From: Chrysochromulina tobinii
Lineage: Eukaryota > Haptophyta > Prymnesiales > Chrysochromulinaceae
Direction of reading: 5' to 3'
Length of the DNA stretch: 15,226 nucleotides
Assembly (NCBI GenBank): GCA_001275005.1
Contig: JWZX01002283.1
Location: 1-15,226 of the forward strand
Position 1 is the first letter of the stretch; each line of letters starts with the position of its first letter. The notes beneath the pieces were generated by a model that saw nothing but the letters and a program-made list of their open reading frames with translations, did no database searches and had not been told where the DNA came from. Shown one piece after another: positions 1-8,205 of this stretch. The position numbers and the translations under genes are program-made.

Positions 1-344
1 ACGGTTCCGACGCAATCATTTAGGGGAGCCATTTAGCAGCAGTCGAGTGCGACAGTAACGGGTTCAAAAACGGGAGAGACACGCGGAGAGTACAGCACAC
101 ACTCGACGGGGCCAAACACGATGCCAAAAATGAGTTGTGAACGCGGCGCCAAGAGGAAAGTGAATGTGTCTGTAGTGATTTCTTACAGTAACAGTGCCGT
201 AACACCGGTTGTCACAACGTGACTTGACTTGACTTGGTCGTGTTAACGTTCACAGTAGTCGACAAAGGCGCTCCCTCTAGCTCCTCCTGTGAGTGGACGC
301 CTGCCTGGACCCTGTCCGTCTCCTGTGCCATTTTCTCCCCAAAT
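1..344. other. Upstream region / presumed 5' UTR and promoter of the TBC gene
   Basis: No gene is supported here. The reading frame of the TBC gene is open upstream to about 234, but the only upstream initiator in frame is TTG, so I treat this as leader. A small direct repeat of GACTT (three units, about 221-235) lies in it, and a GTGAGT donor-like string occurs at 289. A short minus-strand frame (20-205) starts with GTG and has no recognisable content. Confidence 0.4.
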
Positions 345-1940
345 ATGTTGGACGCCATCGCGCAGTGCGCGCCTCAACACGCGGTGAGACTTAGCCCGGC
401 AGTGGTTAGTGCGGCGGCCGGATTTCCAGCTGCACGCCGGCTCGCAAACTGGATGCAAGTGTCTGGCGCAGCCACGATCCGGGCTCGCTCTCCGCAGACC
501 TACCGCTACTGGACGGAGCAGGAGGTGAGTGCTCGCGACGCGCAGCAGATTGAGAAGGACGCGCCGCGGGCCAACTTTGACCTTGGGGCCTTGCGCGAGG
601 CTGCGTTGCGGCGCATCTTGCGTGCCCATGCTTGCCGTCGACGCGATCTTGGCTATACGCAGGGACTCAACATTGTGGTGGCGACGATGCTCCTCGCCGA
701 GCGGCAGCACAGCCCGGCGGATGAGGAGAATTGCTTCTGGCTGCTGTGCGCCATAGTGGACCAGCTCACGCCTGACTACTACAATGCCGCGCTGAGCGGC
801 GTGCGCACGGACTTCCTTGTACTCGAGAGGCTTCTGCGTGAGCACCCTACCCTCTCGGACATGCCCGCAATTCTCGATGAGCGTGGCGTGGACATCAGCA
901 TCTTGGCGACGCCGTGGCTGATGGTCGCGTTCGCTAATGCGCTGCCCCCTGTGCAGCTCCTGCGCGCGTGGGACCTCTTCTTCGTAGCTGGCTCGCGCGC
1001 ACTCCTGGCAATGGGCTTGGCTATCATCCAGCTGCAAGCGCCAGCGCTGCGGCAGACGAGTAGCTTTGACGAGGCCTACCCGCTGATGACCGAACTCCGC
1101 CCTGCTCGGTATCCCGGGCTTCCGGAGCCCAACTCGACAAGCACGCGAGGCAAAGGTCTGTACGACGGCACCTTTTGGTGCGACCGGGCCGACGAGGTGC
1201 TGCCGACGGAGCCCTTACTCTCCGCCGCCCTCGAGGAGCTCCAACGGCTCTCGCCGCAGCGGCTCGAGGAGCTCCGCGTCGAGGCGCGGCGGGCGCAGAA
1301 GGAGGACGAGGGTCCGAAAGGCCGTCTTGAGCTCAAGGCGTTCGACGAGCGCCGGCAGAAGCTGCTCGAGACGGCGCGAGGGCATGCCGCTACCGTAGCT
1401 GTGCTCGCCTCTGTGGGGTTTGACCCGCATGGTTGCCCTCACCGATGGGCCTCATCCGAGGCATGCTTCTTAAGGTCGACTTTGAGGCTGAGCACGGCGA
1501 CGCGCGTGGGCGAGCTGCACCTGCTGAGCGACGATGCCACCGCCGCGCCCATCATAGGAACTTACCTGCGGGGGCTCAAACTCTCAGCCATCGACGGCCT
1601 CGATGACGGCTCACGCCGGCGGCTGCACCGCGTGCGATTTCGGCTCAAGGCAACGGCACAGCCCGTGGTCATGACACGGGACGCTGCAGTGAAGGCAGAA
1701 AGCCCCCCAAGGAGTCTAACGAAGCTCAGTCCATTGAGTCCATCTGGCCGCCTTGAGCCTGGGCCTGTTCTTTGGGCGGCCATGAGGGTACAAGCTGAAG
1801 AGGCAGAGGAAGCCCGCCTGAAAGCGGCACAGCACGTATCGGAAAAACAGGCTGCTGTCATTGCTGCCATGCTTGCAGAGGCAGAGGCGGCAGGCCCGGA
1901 TTCGATTGACACCGATTCGGATCCTGATCCTGACCCCTGA
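345..1940 (+). CDS. TBC-domain Rab GTPase-activating protein, 531 aa
   Basis: Predicted Rab-GAP acting on vesicle-traffic GTPases at cytosolic membrane faces. The TBC domain spans about residues 28-235. It holds both catalytic-finger motifs of the family: IEKDAPR (residues 69-75, arginine finger R75) and YTQG (104-107, glutamine finger Q106). Further family-like segments are FWLLCAIVD (131-139), the LATPWLMVAFA stretch (187-197) and LRAWDLFF (206-213). The frame is open upstream, but the first in-frame ATG is at 345, so I start there. The C-terminal half (about 250-531) is not recognised. It has a charged, coiled-coil-prone stretch (about 300-345), a Ser/Pro linker, a Glu/Ala helix (about 480-515) and an acidic DTDSDPDPDP end. 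No intron is needed. A 21-nt GT..AG look-alike at 525-545 is in frame and too short to be a normal intron. The specific Rab target cannot be told. Family call is firm; the exact N-terminus is less so. Confidence 0.87.
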   Translation: MLDAIAQCAPQHAVRLSPAVVSAAAGFPAARRLANWMQVSGAATIRARSPQTYRYWTEQEVSARDAQQIEKDAPRANFDLGALREAALRRILRAHACRRRDLGYTQGLNIVVATMLLAERQHSPADEENCFWLLCAIVDQLTPDYYNAALSGVRTDFLVLERLLREHPTLSDMPAILDERGVDISILATPWLMVAFANALPPVQLLRAWDLFFVAGSRALLAMGLAIIQLQAPALRQTSSFDEAYPLMTELRPARYPGLPEPNSTSTRGKGLYDGTFWCDRADEVLPTEPLLSAALEELQRLSPQRLEELRVEARRAQKEDEGPKGRLELKAFDERRQKLLETARGHAATVAVLASVGFDPHGCPHRWASSEACFLRSTLRLSTATRVGELHLLSDDATAAPIIGTYLRGLKLSAIDGLDDGSRRRLHRVRFRLKATAQPVVMTRDAAVKAESPPRSLTKLSPLSPSGRLEPGPVLWAAMRVQAEEAEEARLKAAQHVSEKQAAVIAAMLAEAEAAGPDSIDTDSDPDPDP

Positions 1941-2743
1941 GCCCACCCGGCACCGAGTCACTGAACCAAACTGTCGTTGTTGCAGCAACGCAGCCTTGGC
2001 CACGTCTCTGCTCTCTGGGTGGCCCGCGTTAGTACGCATCTCCGTAGAGACCGTAGACGCTCTAGACAGGATCAAGTCAGGTGCGGGCACCGCAACGGCG
2101 CGGGGCCGGCGCGCCATTCAGCCATTTAGCTTCGTCAAAACTTGCTTGGATGCGCGACATGATCTACTACATGCTGCGAGTGCGTTGCGTGTGTGCGTTG
2201 CGAGCGAATATCCCGGTTGCGTTAGTGCGTTCTTCTAAAAATGGTTCTAGTATCCGATCCTGACCTGAAGGGAGCCCGATCTCGCGCTTCGCGTCGGGGT
2301 TGAGTTCGAGCATCGAGGGTTCGCGCGCTTCCGCCCGGTCCCCGCGCCGGCGTGACGCCGTGGCGTGTAGTTCAATCCTCATCCTTCGGTTGACGCCTGG
2401 CGTCTGACGTGGTGACTTTCCGCAGCCCGTTCCGCTACCGTTCCGCCAGAGATCGGTGACTCACACGACTCACACGGCCGGGAGGATTATCGACTCGTTG
2501 ATGTGTACGAGACACGGAGACAGCCAGACAGCTACAGAACACAGGCACCGGTAGAAGAAGAGGCGGCCGAGGCATCGTGCCCATTGGAAAAGAACACCGC
2601 GGCGTATCCAGGTAGACTTTCGGATTTCGACGTTCAAGCACGCGACGTAGCGTGCGACCAGCGCGCAATCTGAAAGTTTGGCCATGCCGAGCATGCCAAT
2701 TGGCCATGCCGAGCTCCCAATCACACCCGCAGAGCCGATCCGC
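1941..2743. other. Convergent intergenic region (3' UTRs), no gene
   Basis: About 0.8 kb separates the stops of the TBC gene and the minus-strand transporter. I see no coding content: frames here are short and unrelated to known families. It holds a 9-bp tandem duplication (GACTCACAC, 2458-2475) and a 22-bp tandem duplication (2678-2720). It probably holds both 3' UTRs and their polyadenylation sites, but no canonical AATAAA is apparent. Confidence 0.6.
2678..2720. repeat. Two-copy 22-bp tandem repeat in 3' region
   Basis: The units TTGGCCATGCCGAG-CATGCCAA (2678-2699) and TTGGCCATGCCGAG-CTCCCAA (2700-2720) share their first 14 bases and similar ends. They lie just past the stop of the minus-strand transporter. 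Each unit also contains GGCCATGCC, a near-palindromic core. Confidence 0.8.
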
Positions 2744-3892
2744 TCAGCGCGACTCCTGGTGTTTAATACCCTTGCTGTTGGCCGCTGTGCCTGGCTGCGC
2801 TTGCTCCTCGTCGGAGGGTGGCGCGTGATCCCCGGCCAGTGGCTCCGCCTCCTCGCCCGTGAGCTTGCTCCTCTGCATCTCGGTCGTGATGCCGGCCGGT
2901 CCGTTCCCTCCGCGGGGGTGGACGTCGCCACCCTTGCGCCGCTGCAGCTCGTGCGTCGCCAGCAGGCTGAGAACCACTGCCACGCCACCCAAGACATATT
3001 TGTCCGAGATGGGCTTCGGGTACAGTAGAAACGAGAGGACGACGGTGAGCACCTTGCGCATCGATTTGACGATCTCTGTGACGGTGGCGCCGTAGAGATT
3101 GATGAGGAGCAACACGAACGAGACGGAGACGTATCCGCACGCGGACGACGCGACGAGCAGCGGCATCACCTCAGGGTGGGCTACAGAATGTTCGATCGCC
3201 ACACCGAGCTCACCAGTGGGAAGCAGCAGCAGGAGCGCCTGTACTGCGCCGAAGAGCGAGGCGTAGGTGACCACCTCCGGCTGGCTTGCTGGCTGCGCGA
3301 GCCGGAAGAACTCGCGCTCCTCGTAGTTGCTCGTCGCCGCATCGGCGGCGACGCCCACGCTGATCAGTGCCACGCCCATGGGATGGAAATCGGGCCGCAG
3401 CTCGGCATCGCCCAGCGTGAAGAGGAGGATGCCGAGCACGAGACCCGCGGCCGCCAGGTACTCGAGCATGCTGTACCGGCGCCCCTGCATGAGCGTCCCC
3501 ATGATCATCGTGGGCACAAGCTTCGAGCTCTTGAAGAGCACGCGAGTCGGGTAGTTCAGGTACTTGAGTGACCAGTTTGTGAAGTACATGCCAGAGAGCG
3601 TGAGCAGCGACAGCTTTAGGTAGCTCATAAGCGAGCCCACCCGCACCGTGTCGTTCGTTAGCACGCGCTCCAGCTGCCCACACAGCGCCATCGTCGCCGC
3701 TGTGAGCAGCGTCATGTAGCCACTGAACTTGTAACCGGGCACGCGCCAGACGCCCTCCTGCAGCGCGGCGAAACCCACGGCGCTCGCGATAGCGCCCGCC
3801 GTGAGCAACAGGAAGCGCGTCCGCCCGTCGCAGCAGAGGTGCAAGCCGCAGAGCTTTGGGCCGATGGCGCCAGCGTCGGAGCCGCTGCCCAT
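2744..3892 (-). CDS. SLC35B3: SLC35B3/PAPST2-like PAPS (nucleotide-sulfate) transporter, 382 aa
   Basis: Predicted UAA/drug-metabolite superfamily antiporter that carries 3'-phosphoadenosine-5'-phosphosulfate from cytosol to Golgi lumen for sulfation of glycans and proteins. The protein is full length for the family, with about ten hydrophobic spans between residues 27 and 313. Family landmarks visible: YLNYPTRVLFKSSKLVPTM (111-129), GTLMQGRRYS (132-141), a TLGDAELRPDF loop (159-169), the ISVGVAADAATSNYEER stretch (177-193), then KSMRKVLTVVLSFLLYPKPI (276-295). Recalled from memory, human SLC35B3 matches this order closely (YLNYPTQVIFKSCKLIPVM; ADAVIGNVQEK; RKAMTIVLSF), more so than SLC35B2. 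The C-terminal tail (about 317-382) is hydrophilic, with an EE..PL stretch that could be a sorting signal. The ATG start is clear (3892). It is divergent from the surface-protein gene, 322 bp away. PAPS as substrate is inferred from family; other UAA members carry UDP-sugars. Confidence 0.9.
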   Translation of the reverse strand: MGSGSDAGAIGPKLCGLHLCCDGRTRFLLLTAGAIASAVGFAALQEGVWRVPGYKFSGYMTLLTAATMALCGQLERVLTNDTVRVGSLMSYLKLSLLTLSGMYFTNWSLKYLNYPTRVLFKSSKLVPTMIMGTLMQGRRYSMLEYLAAAGLVLGILLFTLGDAELRPDFHPMGVALISVGVAADAATSNYEEREFFRLAQPASQPEVVTYASLFGAVQALLLLLPTGELGVAIEHSVAHPEVMPLLVASSACGYVSVSFVLLLINLYGATVTEIVKSMRKVLTVVLSFLLYPKPISDKYVLGGVAVVLSLLATHELQRRKGGDVHPRGGNGPAGITTEMQRSKLTGEEAEPLAGDHAPPSDEEQAQPGTAANSKGIKHQESR

Positions 3893-4214
3893 GGCTCAGA
3901 TAGCTACACACCCGGGTGGGCGCAGTCGGAGGGCGTCCCGTCCTCGCGAGACGCACGCATTTCCTCGCCGGCCGCAAGTCAAGTTGCGACAAGACAAGTC
4001 TCGTCACTATTTTCGTCGACCCCTATTTCGTCCTGCGAATAGCGAAACGATTGCCCGTCAGGCCAAAGACCATCCTCTACATGTACATGTACGACAGAGA
4101 TTCCGGAAATGCTCGCTTTCCATGTGGTTTCGTGCACTTTTCCTGTCGTCGGCTCAGGAAAATAGGAGCAGAGGTGCAGGGCGAGCAAAACACGAAGGGT
4201 TCTTGGCGGGCCTG
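3893..4214. promoter_or_regulatory. Divergent intergenic region between transporter and surface-protein genes
   Basis: This 322-bp stretch lies between the two divergent start codons and should hold both promoters. Visible structure: short AAGTC/CAAGT-type repeats near 3976-4003 and the palindrome at 4078-4091. The frame of the surface-protein gene is open through this region and even into the transporter's first codons, so a longer N-terminus cannot be excluded. The predicted signal peptide favours the start at 4215. Confidence 0.5.
4078..4091. promoter_or_regulatory. 14-bp perfect palindrome TACATGTACATGTA
   Basis: The sequence equals its own reverse complement and sits 124 bp before the start of the surface-protein gene and 186 bp before that of the transporter. 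A dimeric transcription-factor site is plausible; no specific factor is recognised. It is also a simple (ACATGT)-type repeat, so it could be incidental. Confidence 0.4.
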
Positions 4215-5060
4215 ATGCGTTATGTGAGTGGGCAGAGAGTGCAGAGGTTCGTGCTGATCACGTTCTCCCTGCGCGGCTTCAATCCAGCAAGAGCGCAGAA
4301 TAGTCCGGCTGTGGCCTCAAGCTCGATTTCTTCACCCCCGCCTTCACCACCGCCGCCCTCACCCCCGCCTCCCTCGCCGCCACCACCGTCGCCCTCACCC
4401 CCGCCTCCCTCGCCGCCACCACCGTCGCCTCCTCCCTCACCACCATCTGTCTGCTCGTCGGAGAATGAACCCCAAAAATGCCCTTACGAATCGGACGGCG
4501 AGTGCGATGATGGCGGCCAAGGCTCCGAGTACTGTGGATGCGACATTGGCACAGATTGCATCGACTGCGGCTTCTGTGGGAAAACCAGATGTCGAATCGA
4601 TGTCGAACGACATTGCGCAGCCTCAAGCACACGCAGCTTGGGCAATTTAATGCTCTTCCCGGCCTTTCTGATGCCGTGTGTGATCATCTGCTGGTGCATC
4701 GGTATGCGGAGACGAAGAATGATGCGCGTCCACGACGCAACGATGGCACAGGCGCGAGTCTCGGGGCTGCACATCATGCAATATCCAGCAACGTATCCAG
4801 CTAATCCAGGAGGAGGGGTAACTTATCCAGGAGGGGTGGATCACTCGATAATTGCGCAGGCGCAACCTGTGATCGTGCCCTCGGCGGTCTTCGCAGCACC
4901 CGTCGCAACGGCAGTCATCGTCGAGAGCTACAGCCCCACCGCCTGGGATGAGAGTCAGGGAGCGGTCGCTGTCGGCGTGCTGCAGGGTAGCGTACAGCAG
5001 GGGAACGGCGTGCAGCGTGCAAGCCCACGGCGGCGGCAGGATCCGACCAGCGAGGCGTGA
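4215..5060 (+). CDS. Single-pass surface protein: signal peptide, SPPPP stalk, DGECDDGG Cys-rich motif, TM, cytoplasmic tail (281 aa)
   Basis: Predicted type I membrane or cell-surface protein. Residues 1-28 look like a signal peptide (hydrophobic FVLITFSLRGF, cleavage near ARA-Q). Residues 39-77 are a Ser-(Pro)2-4 run of the extensin/pherophorin type, a likely site of hydroxyproline O-glycosylation. Residues 80-126 hold a Cys-rich motif (C80, C89, DGECDDGG at 94-101, GSEY, C107, C109, GTDC-x-x-C at 112-118, C121, C126). I recall this motif as recurrent in algal proteins but without assigned function. A hydrophobic span (about 144-163) is followed by RRRR (165-168), giving a cytoplasmic C-terminus. 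The tail (about 170-281) is Pro/Gly/Val-rich. The stalk DNA contains a 36-bp tandem duplication. The start was chosen by signal peptide; a longer N-terminus from an upstream ATG is possible. No enzyme activity is suggested. Confidence 0.7.
   Translation: MRYVSGQRVQRFVLITFSLRGFNPARAQNSPAVASSSISSPPPSPPPPSPPPPSPPPPSPSPPPPSPPPPSPPPSPPSVCSSENEPQKCPYESDGECDDGGQGSEYCGCDIGTDCIDCGFCGKTRCRIDVERHCAASSTRSLGNLMLFPAFLMPCVIICWCIGMRRRRMMRVHDATMAQARVSGLHIMQYPATYPANPGGGVTYPGGVDHSIIAQAQPVIVPSAVFAAPVATAVIVESYSPTAWDESQGAVAVGVLQGSVQQGNGVQRASPRRRQDPTSEA
4356..4427 (+). repeat. 36-bp tandem duplication encoding Pro-rich stalk
   Basis: Two near-identical 36-bp units (4356-4391 and 4392-4427) each encode a block of Ser-Pro motifs. 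The multiple-of-three length keeps the frame, so stalk length could vary between strains. Confidence 0.8.
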
Positions 5061-5135
5061 TGAGATCGAACGAGGTGTGATGAGATCGAGCGAGGTCGGA
5101 TCCGACCAGCGAGGCGTGATGAGATCGAGGCGAGC
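5039..5135. repeat. 59-bp tandem repeat with 20-bp sub-repeats across the stop codon
   Basis: A 31-bp block starting GGATCCGACCAGCGAGGCGT occurs at 5039-5069 and again at 5098-5128. Within it, TGATGAGATCGA recurs at about 20-bp spacing (near 5058, 5078 and 5118). The first copy contains the stop codon (5058-5060) of the surface-protein gene, so the repeat begins in coding sequence and runs into the 3' UTR. Confidence 0.85.
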
Positions 5136-5562
5136 TCAGATACAGCAGGAGAATGGTGAGCACACATGCGGCGGCGGCTCGAGCGCTTCTCACTTGTGCT
5201 CAGTGGACAGTGCTGCGGCGTGCGCATGCCTCGGACCCGCGCAACCCGACCCGCAGCACGCACAGCTCTCTCCGCCAGCGCCTCGACACTTGATTTCGCC
5301 TTGCTATACAATCTGATTTGGAACACGAATGGGGATCCACGTGAGTGCCGTCCGGGGTGAGTTGAAGCTTACGCCCACAATTGTATGTGGGTACCCCGCT
5401 TATAAACCAAGGGTACCCCCAATACAACTGAAATAAATCCGCGTATATTCGCCAACGCAATTAAACCGGACGACCGGGCGCGGCGGCCGCGGGCGCGATG
5501 CGCGCGGGCGCCGCCACGGCGCACTCACCCGCGGCGTCTCTTGTCTCTCAACCGGACTCTCA
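5061..5562. other. Convergent intergenic region between surface protein and USP gene
   Basis: This is 0.5 kb without a supported gene. It holds the end of the 59-bp repeat array, two GGGTACCCC strings flanking a TATAAA-like element (about 5387-5419), and an intron-like GTGAGT...TTTATTTCAG arrangement on the minus strand (5528 down to 5428). The latter would lie in the 3' UTR of the USP gene. Small frames here are not convincing. Confidence 0.5.
5428..5528 (-). other. Possible 101-nt 3'-UTR intron of the USP gene
   Basis: On the minus strand the sequence reads GTGAGTGCG... to ...GGATTTATTTCAG, a near-ideal donor and a pyrimidine-rich acceptor. It begins 35 nt past the USP stop codon, so it would be spliced from the 3' UTR or from an alternative C-terminus. 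It rests on splice motifs alone. Confidence 0.3.
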
Positions 5563-6644
5563 TCACTCCGAGTGTCTATGCCGCTTCCCGCCACTGCGCA
5601 CAGCGGAGCCACCGCCACGTCCTCCTTTCGTGCCGCCGCCACGTCCGTTGCCGCCTGCCCGCCCGCTGCCCTTGGTGCCGCCTCGGCCTGAGCCTCGTCC
5701 TTTGCCGCCTGCGCGCCCGCCGCCACCGCGCAGGTAGCCCGCCGCTGCGGCAAGTTTGAGCTGCCGATTCGCGTCGCGCACCGAGCGTGTCTTCTTAATA
5801 TGTCCTCGGTCCAACTCCGCGTCCCAATAGTCGTAGGCACGCTTGCGTTTGGCGCCCGGGGCGACGCCCGCGGCAGCGCTACCGGTGCCGTCGCCAGCGG
5901 CTCGGTTGCCATTAGGCTGGTCATGGGCTCCGCGCCACCGCCCGTTGGGAGACGGCGCCTCGCTATCGTCCCACGTGCCCGCGGTTGCACTAAAGGCTCC
6001 CGCCGCGCGCGCCGCCTGCTTGACAGGCCAGCCCATCACCGGCATCAACCACTCACGACTGCTGGCGTACCCCTCCTCCTCCTCGGGATTCGTCAAAGGA
6101 GCCTCGCTCACACCAATGGCGTGGTCGTCCGCAGACGCGGTGGGAGGCTCGTCAGCTGCAGAGGCGGCGCGCTTACGGCGTGGAGGGCGCAGGGGTGGCA
6201 GTCGCTGCGCTGGCAACGACGGCAGCTGCAGCGGCGGCGCGGCCGGCTCAGCACGAGAGGCGGACGTGTCCACAGAGGCGCGCGGTGGTGCGTTGAAAGA
6301 AGGCTCTCGCGCGGCAGCGCCCTTCGTGGTCGTTCCACGAGCACGCCGGCGACTGCGCGGCCGGCGCCACCAGAAACGCGCCATGCTGCAAGGGAGGAGG
6401 CTGAAGCCAAACGGCTTCCGATGGAACAGAGAGGGCCGTGCCGGACCATTCGAAACGCCGTCGCTTGCGCCGCTCGGCACGCGTAGACGTCGCACGGCCG
6501 TTGAGAACGCCCGACGGCGCCCGAAAAGGGCATCCCCGCTGTCGTTGTCGTCGTGGTCGTCACCATCGGCGCCAGAGGCAGTAGAGGCTGCAGCGCGAGC
6601 GGATGAGCGCATCGACCGCCTCGGGATCCACTCCTCCTCCTCGA

Positions 6645-6685
<41 letters not shown>

Positions 6686-8082
6686 GCGTCGGCATCGTCC
6701 TCGGCGTCTGAGTCAGAAGGCAGCTCGGGCTCCGGCTGCCCCATTCCCATGCTCGCCGGCACTGCCGCCGACGCCGACGCCGCTGCTCCAGTGTCGCATG
6801 CACCGCCATCACCATTTGCGGCCGCGGCCACCTCGCTGCGTCGATAGAACAGAAGATAGGCCTTCTCCTTGTGCACGGTGCTCTCGCTCACCTGCGCTAT
6901 CCGCGCGTCGTCGCACCGATGCCAGACGCCGCTGGCCGGCTTGACGTAGCTGTAGTAGTGGCCGCCATGCAGCGAGAGCCCCTCGTGCACGAGTGCCGCG
7001 TACAGTTCATACATAGTGCTGCCTCCAGTGGCGAGGTAGTCCCGCGTGCAGAAGGGCGCGAGCTGCAACCGCTCGCCGAATTCGACGTGCTTCTGCAGCT
7101 TGCTGCCCCCGTTCCGGCCGAAGCCGAAGCGCTTCAGCTGGAGCACGAGCACCCGAGGCGGCGCGTTCACCTGCAGCCGCTTCGACGCGTCCGCCAGCGC
7201 CTGGCAGTGAGGGCACCGGAATTGGTTGTCGCCGTTTAGCTTCTCCGTGGCTGTGAATCGGCGCAGGCACTCGGTGACTGTGGGCGCATTCTTGAGCTCC
7301 AGCGAGAGATCGAGGAAGGGCTCGTACGACGAGGAGGCCTTCCGGCACGCGTGGCAGACCACCTGCGAATGCAGATGGCCGCCGAAGAGCTGCTGCACCT
7401 CCGTCGTCTCCGCGAGTCGCTGACTGGGAGTCTCGCCTCGGGCCTTGGCGGCCACACGGAGCGACGCGCTCTGCACTGCCTCGATGAGGCCGAGCAGGTA
7501 CTCGTGCGCATCCTCCTGGCGGCCGGGCCGGAAGTGCTTGACGACGGCGCGCATGTGGCTCACGAGCACGCGCGGCGTGAGCGATTTCTGCGGCCGCTCG
7601 AGGTCGTGGCACTCGCGCACATGACCCTCGAGCTCGCAGTAGATGCAGAAGCCGCGCGCGGTGCAGCCGCGCGAGTGGGTGCGCTCGAGGCACATGTTGA
7701 CGAGCGGCGCCGTGTACGTGAGGCACTGCAACGTCGCGTTTATGAAGCACGTGTTGCCCAGGTTGGCTAGCCCCGGCCCGATGCCTCTCATATGTGGCCA
7801 GGAGCTCAGCTGCTCGAGCCGCTGCGGTGAGAAGAGGTACTGCTCCAGCGGCAGGGAGCTCAGCCGACCAGCGGCTTCGCCCGCCTCCTCGTTTTCTTGC
7901 GCGCTGGAGGCCGTGGCTGCGGCCGTACCGTCGTCGGATGGGCCGCTGCGAGGTGGATTGAGAACGGTGATGGCGATGTCGGTGGTCGCGGATGGCACAT
8001 CGGGCCGCCGCGCCGGCTCAAACTCTATGCGCTGGTACTGAGAGCTCGACTCGGCCACCAGCTGCTGCTCGATGCGTCGCAT
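5563..8082 (-). CDS. Ubiquitin-specific protease, USP36/USP42-like, 839 aa
   Basis: Cysteine deubiquitinase (peptidase C19). Numbering is from the ATG at 8082; an in-frame GTG two codons upstream was not used. The USP domain spans about 100-415. The Cys box GLANLGNTCFINATLQCLTY has nucleophile C112. The QEDAHE segment lies at 189-194. Two zinc-type Cys pairs are CHAC (243/246) and CPHC (290/293). The His box LHGGHYYSYV has H375, and WHRCDD has D391/D392. The segment around residues 112-155 (TYT.PL, ARGFCIYCELEGH) resembles USP36/USP42 most. The long tail (about 420-839) is low complexity: an ED-rich acidic block (about 457-484), basic and Pro-rich stretches, YDYWDAELDRGHIKK, and an RG/GG-rich basic C-terminus. 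That tail suggests a nuclear or nucleolar, RNA-associated enzyme, by analogy with USP36. It is divergent from the GH31 gene over about 123 bp. No intron is needed. Confidence 0.93.
5585..5745 (-). repeat. Low-complexity Gly/Arg-rich coding repeat (C-terminus of USP)
   Basis: Degenerate GCC/GCG-rich DNA encodes alternating RGG, GGG and GKG motifs, typical of an RG-rich RNA-binding tail. It explains the Pro-rich open frames seen on the opposite strand, which are not genes. Confidence 0.7.
6644..6695 (-). repeat. Hexanucleotide microsatellite (TCGTCC)n encoding Glu-Asp run
   Basis: A near-perfect array of about eight hexanucleotide units on the plus strand encodes the acidic ED block of the USP on the minus strand. 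Unit length is a multiple of three, so slippage changes only the length of the acidic tract. Confidence 0.9.
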
Positions 8083-8205
8083 CTCCACCTCCTATCCTAA
8101 GGCCTAATTTGTCCTCGAAGTTCGCTGCGGACGTCACACGGCTGTTCGGGCTCTGTCATCACGTTTTCCTCTATGGTGAGTGTCTTTAGAATTCCGCAAC
8201 CAAAG
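8083..8205. promoter_or_regulatory. Very short divergent (bidirectional) promoter, USP / GH31
   Basis: Only about 123 bp separates the two opposed ATGs. It contains GACGTCAC (8130-8137), a 7-of-8 match to the CRE/bZIP consensus TGACGTCA, and no clear TATA box. An in-frame ATG at 8173 (ATGGTGAGT) lies 33 nt before the chosen GH31 start and would add 11 residues. Confidence 0.5.

Noticed and set aside
234-344. N-terminal extension of the TBC protein
   Set aside because: It would need a TTG start and encodes Ser/Cys-rich sequence without TBC features; the first in-frame ATG is at 345.
525-545. 21-nt GTGAGT...CAG intron in the TBC gene
   Set aside because: Too short for ordinary splicing and in frame; reading through gives a normal TBC domain.
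243-1037. 264-codon minus-strand open frame opposite the TBC gene
   Set aside because: Composition is that of a shadow of a GC-rich coding region; no domain recognised.
3210-4007. 265-codon minus-strand open frame overlapping the transporter
   Set aside because: It overlaps the well-supported transporter in another frame and has Ala/Arg-rich shadow composition.
5400-5990. 196-codon minus-strand frame over the end of the USP gene
   Set aside because: Out of frame with the USP and low complexity; no recognisable domain.
5843-6847. 334-codon plus-strand frame with Ser-rich runs opposite the USP tail
   Set aside because: It is the antisense reading of the acidic microsatellite and RG-rich tail; the minus-strand USP is clearly real.
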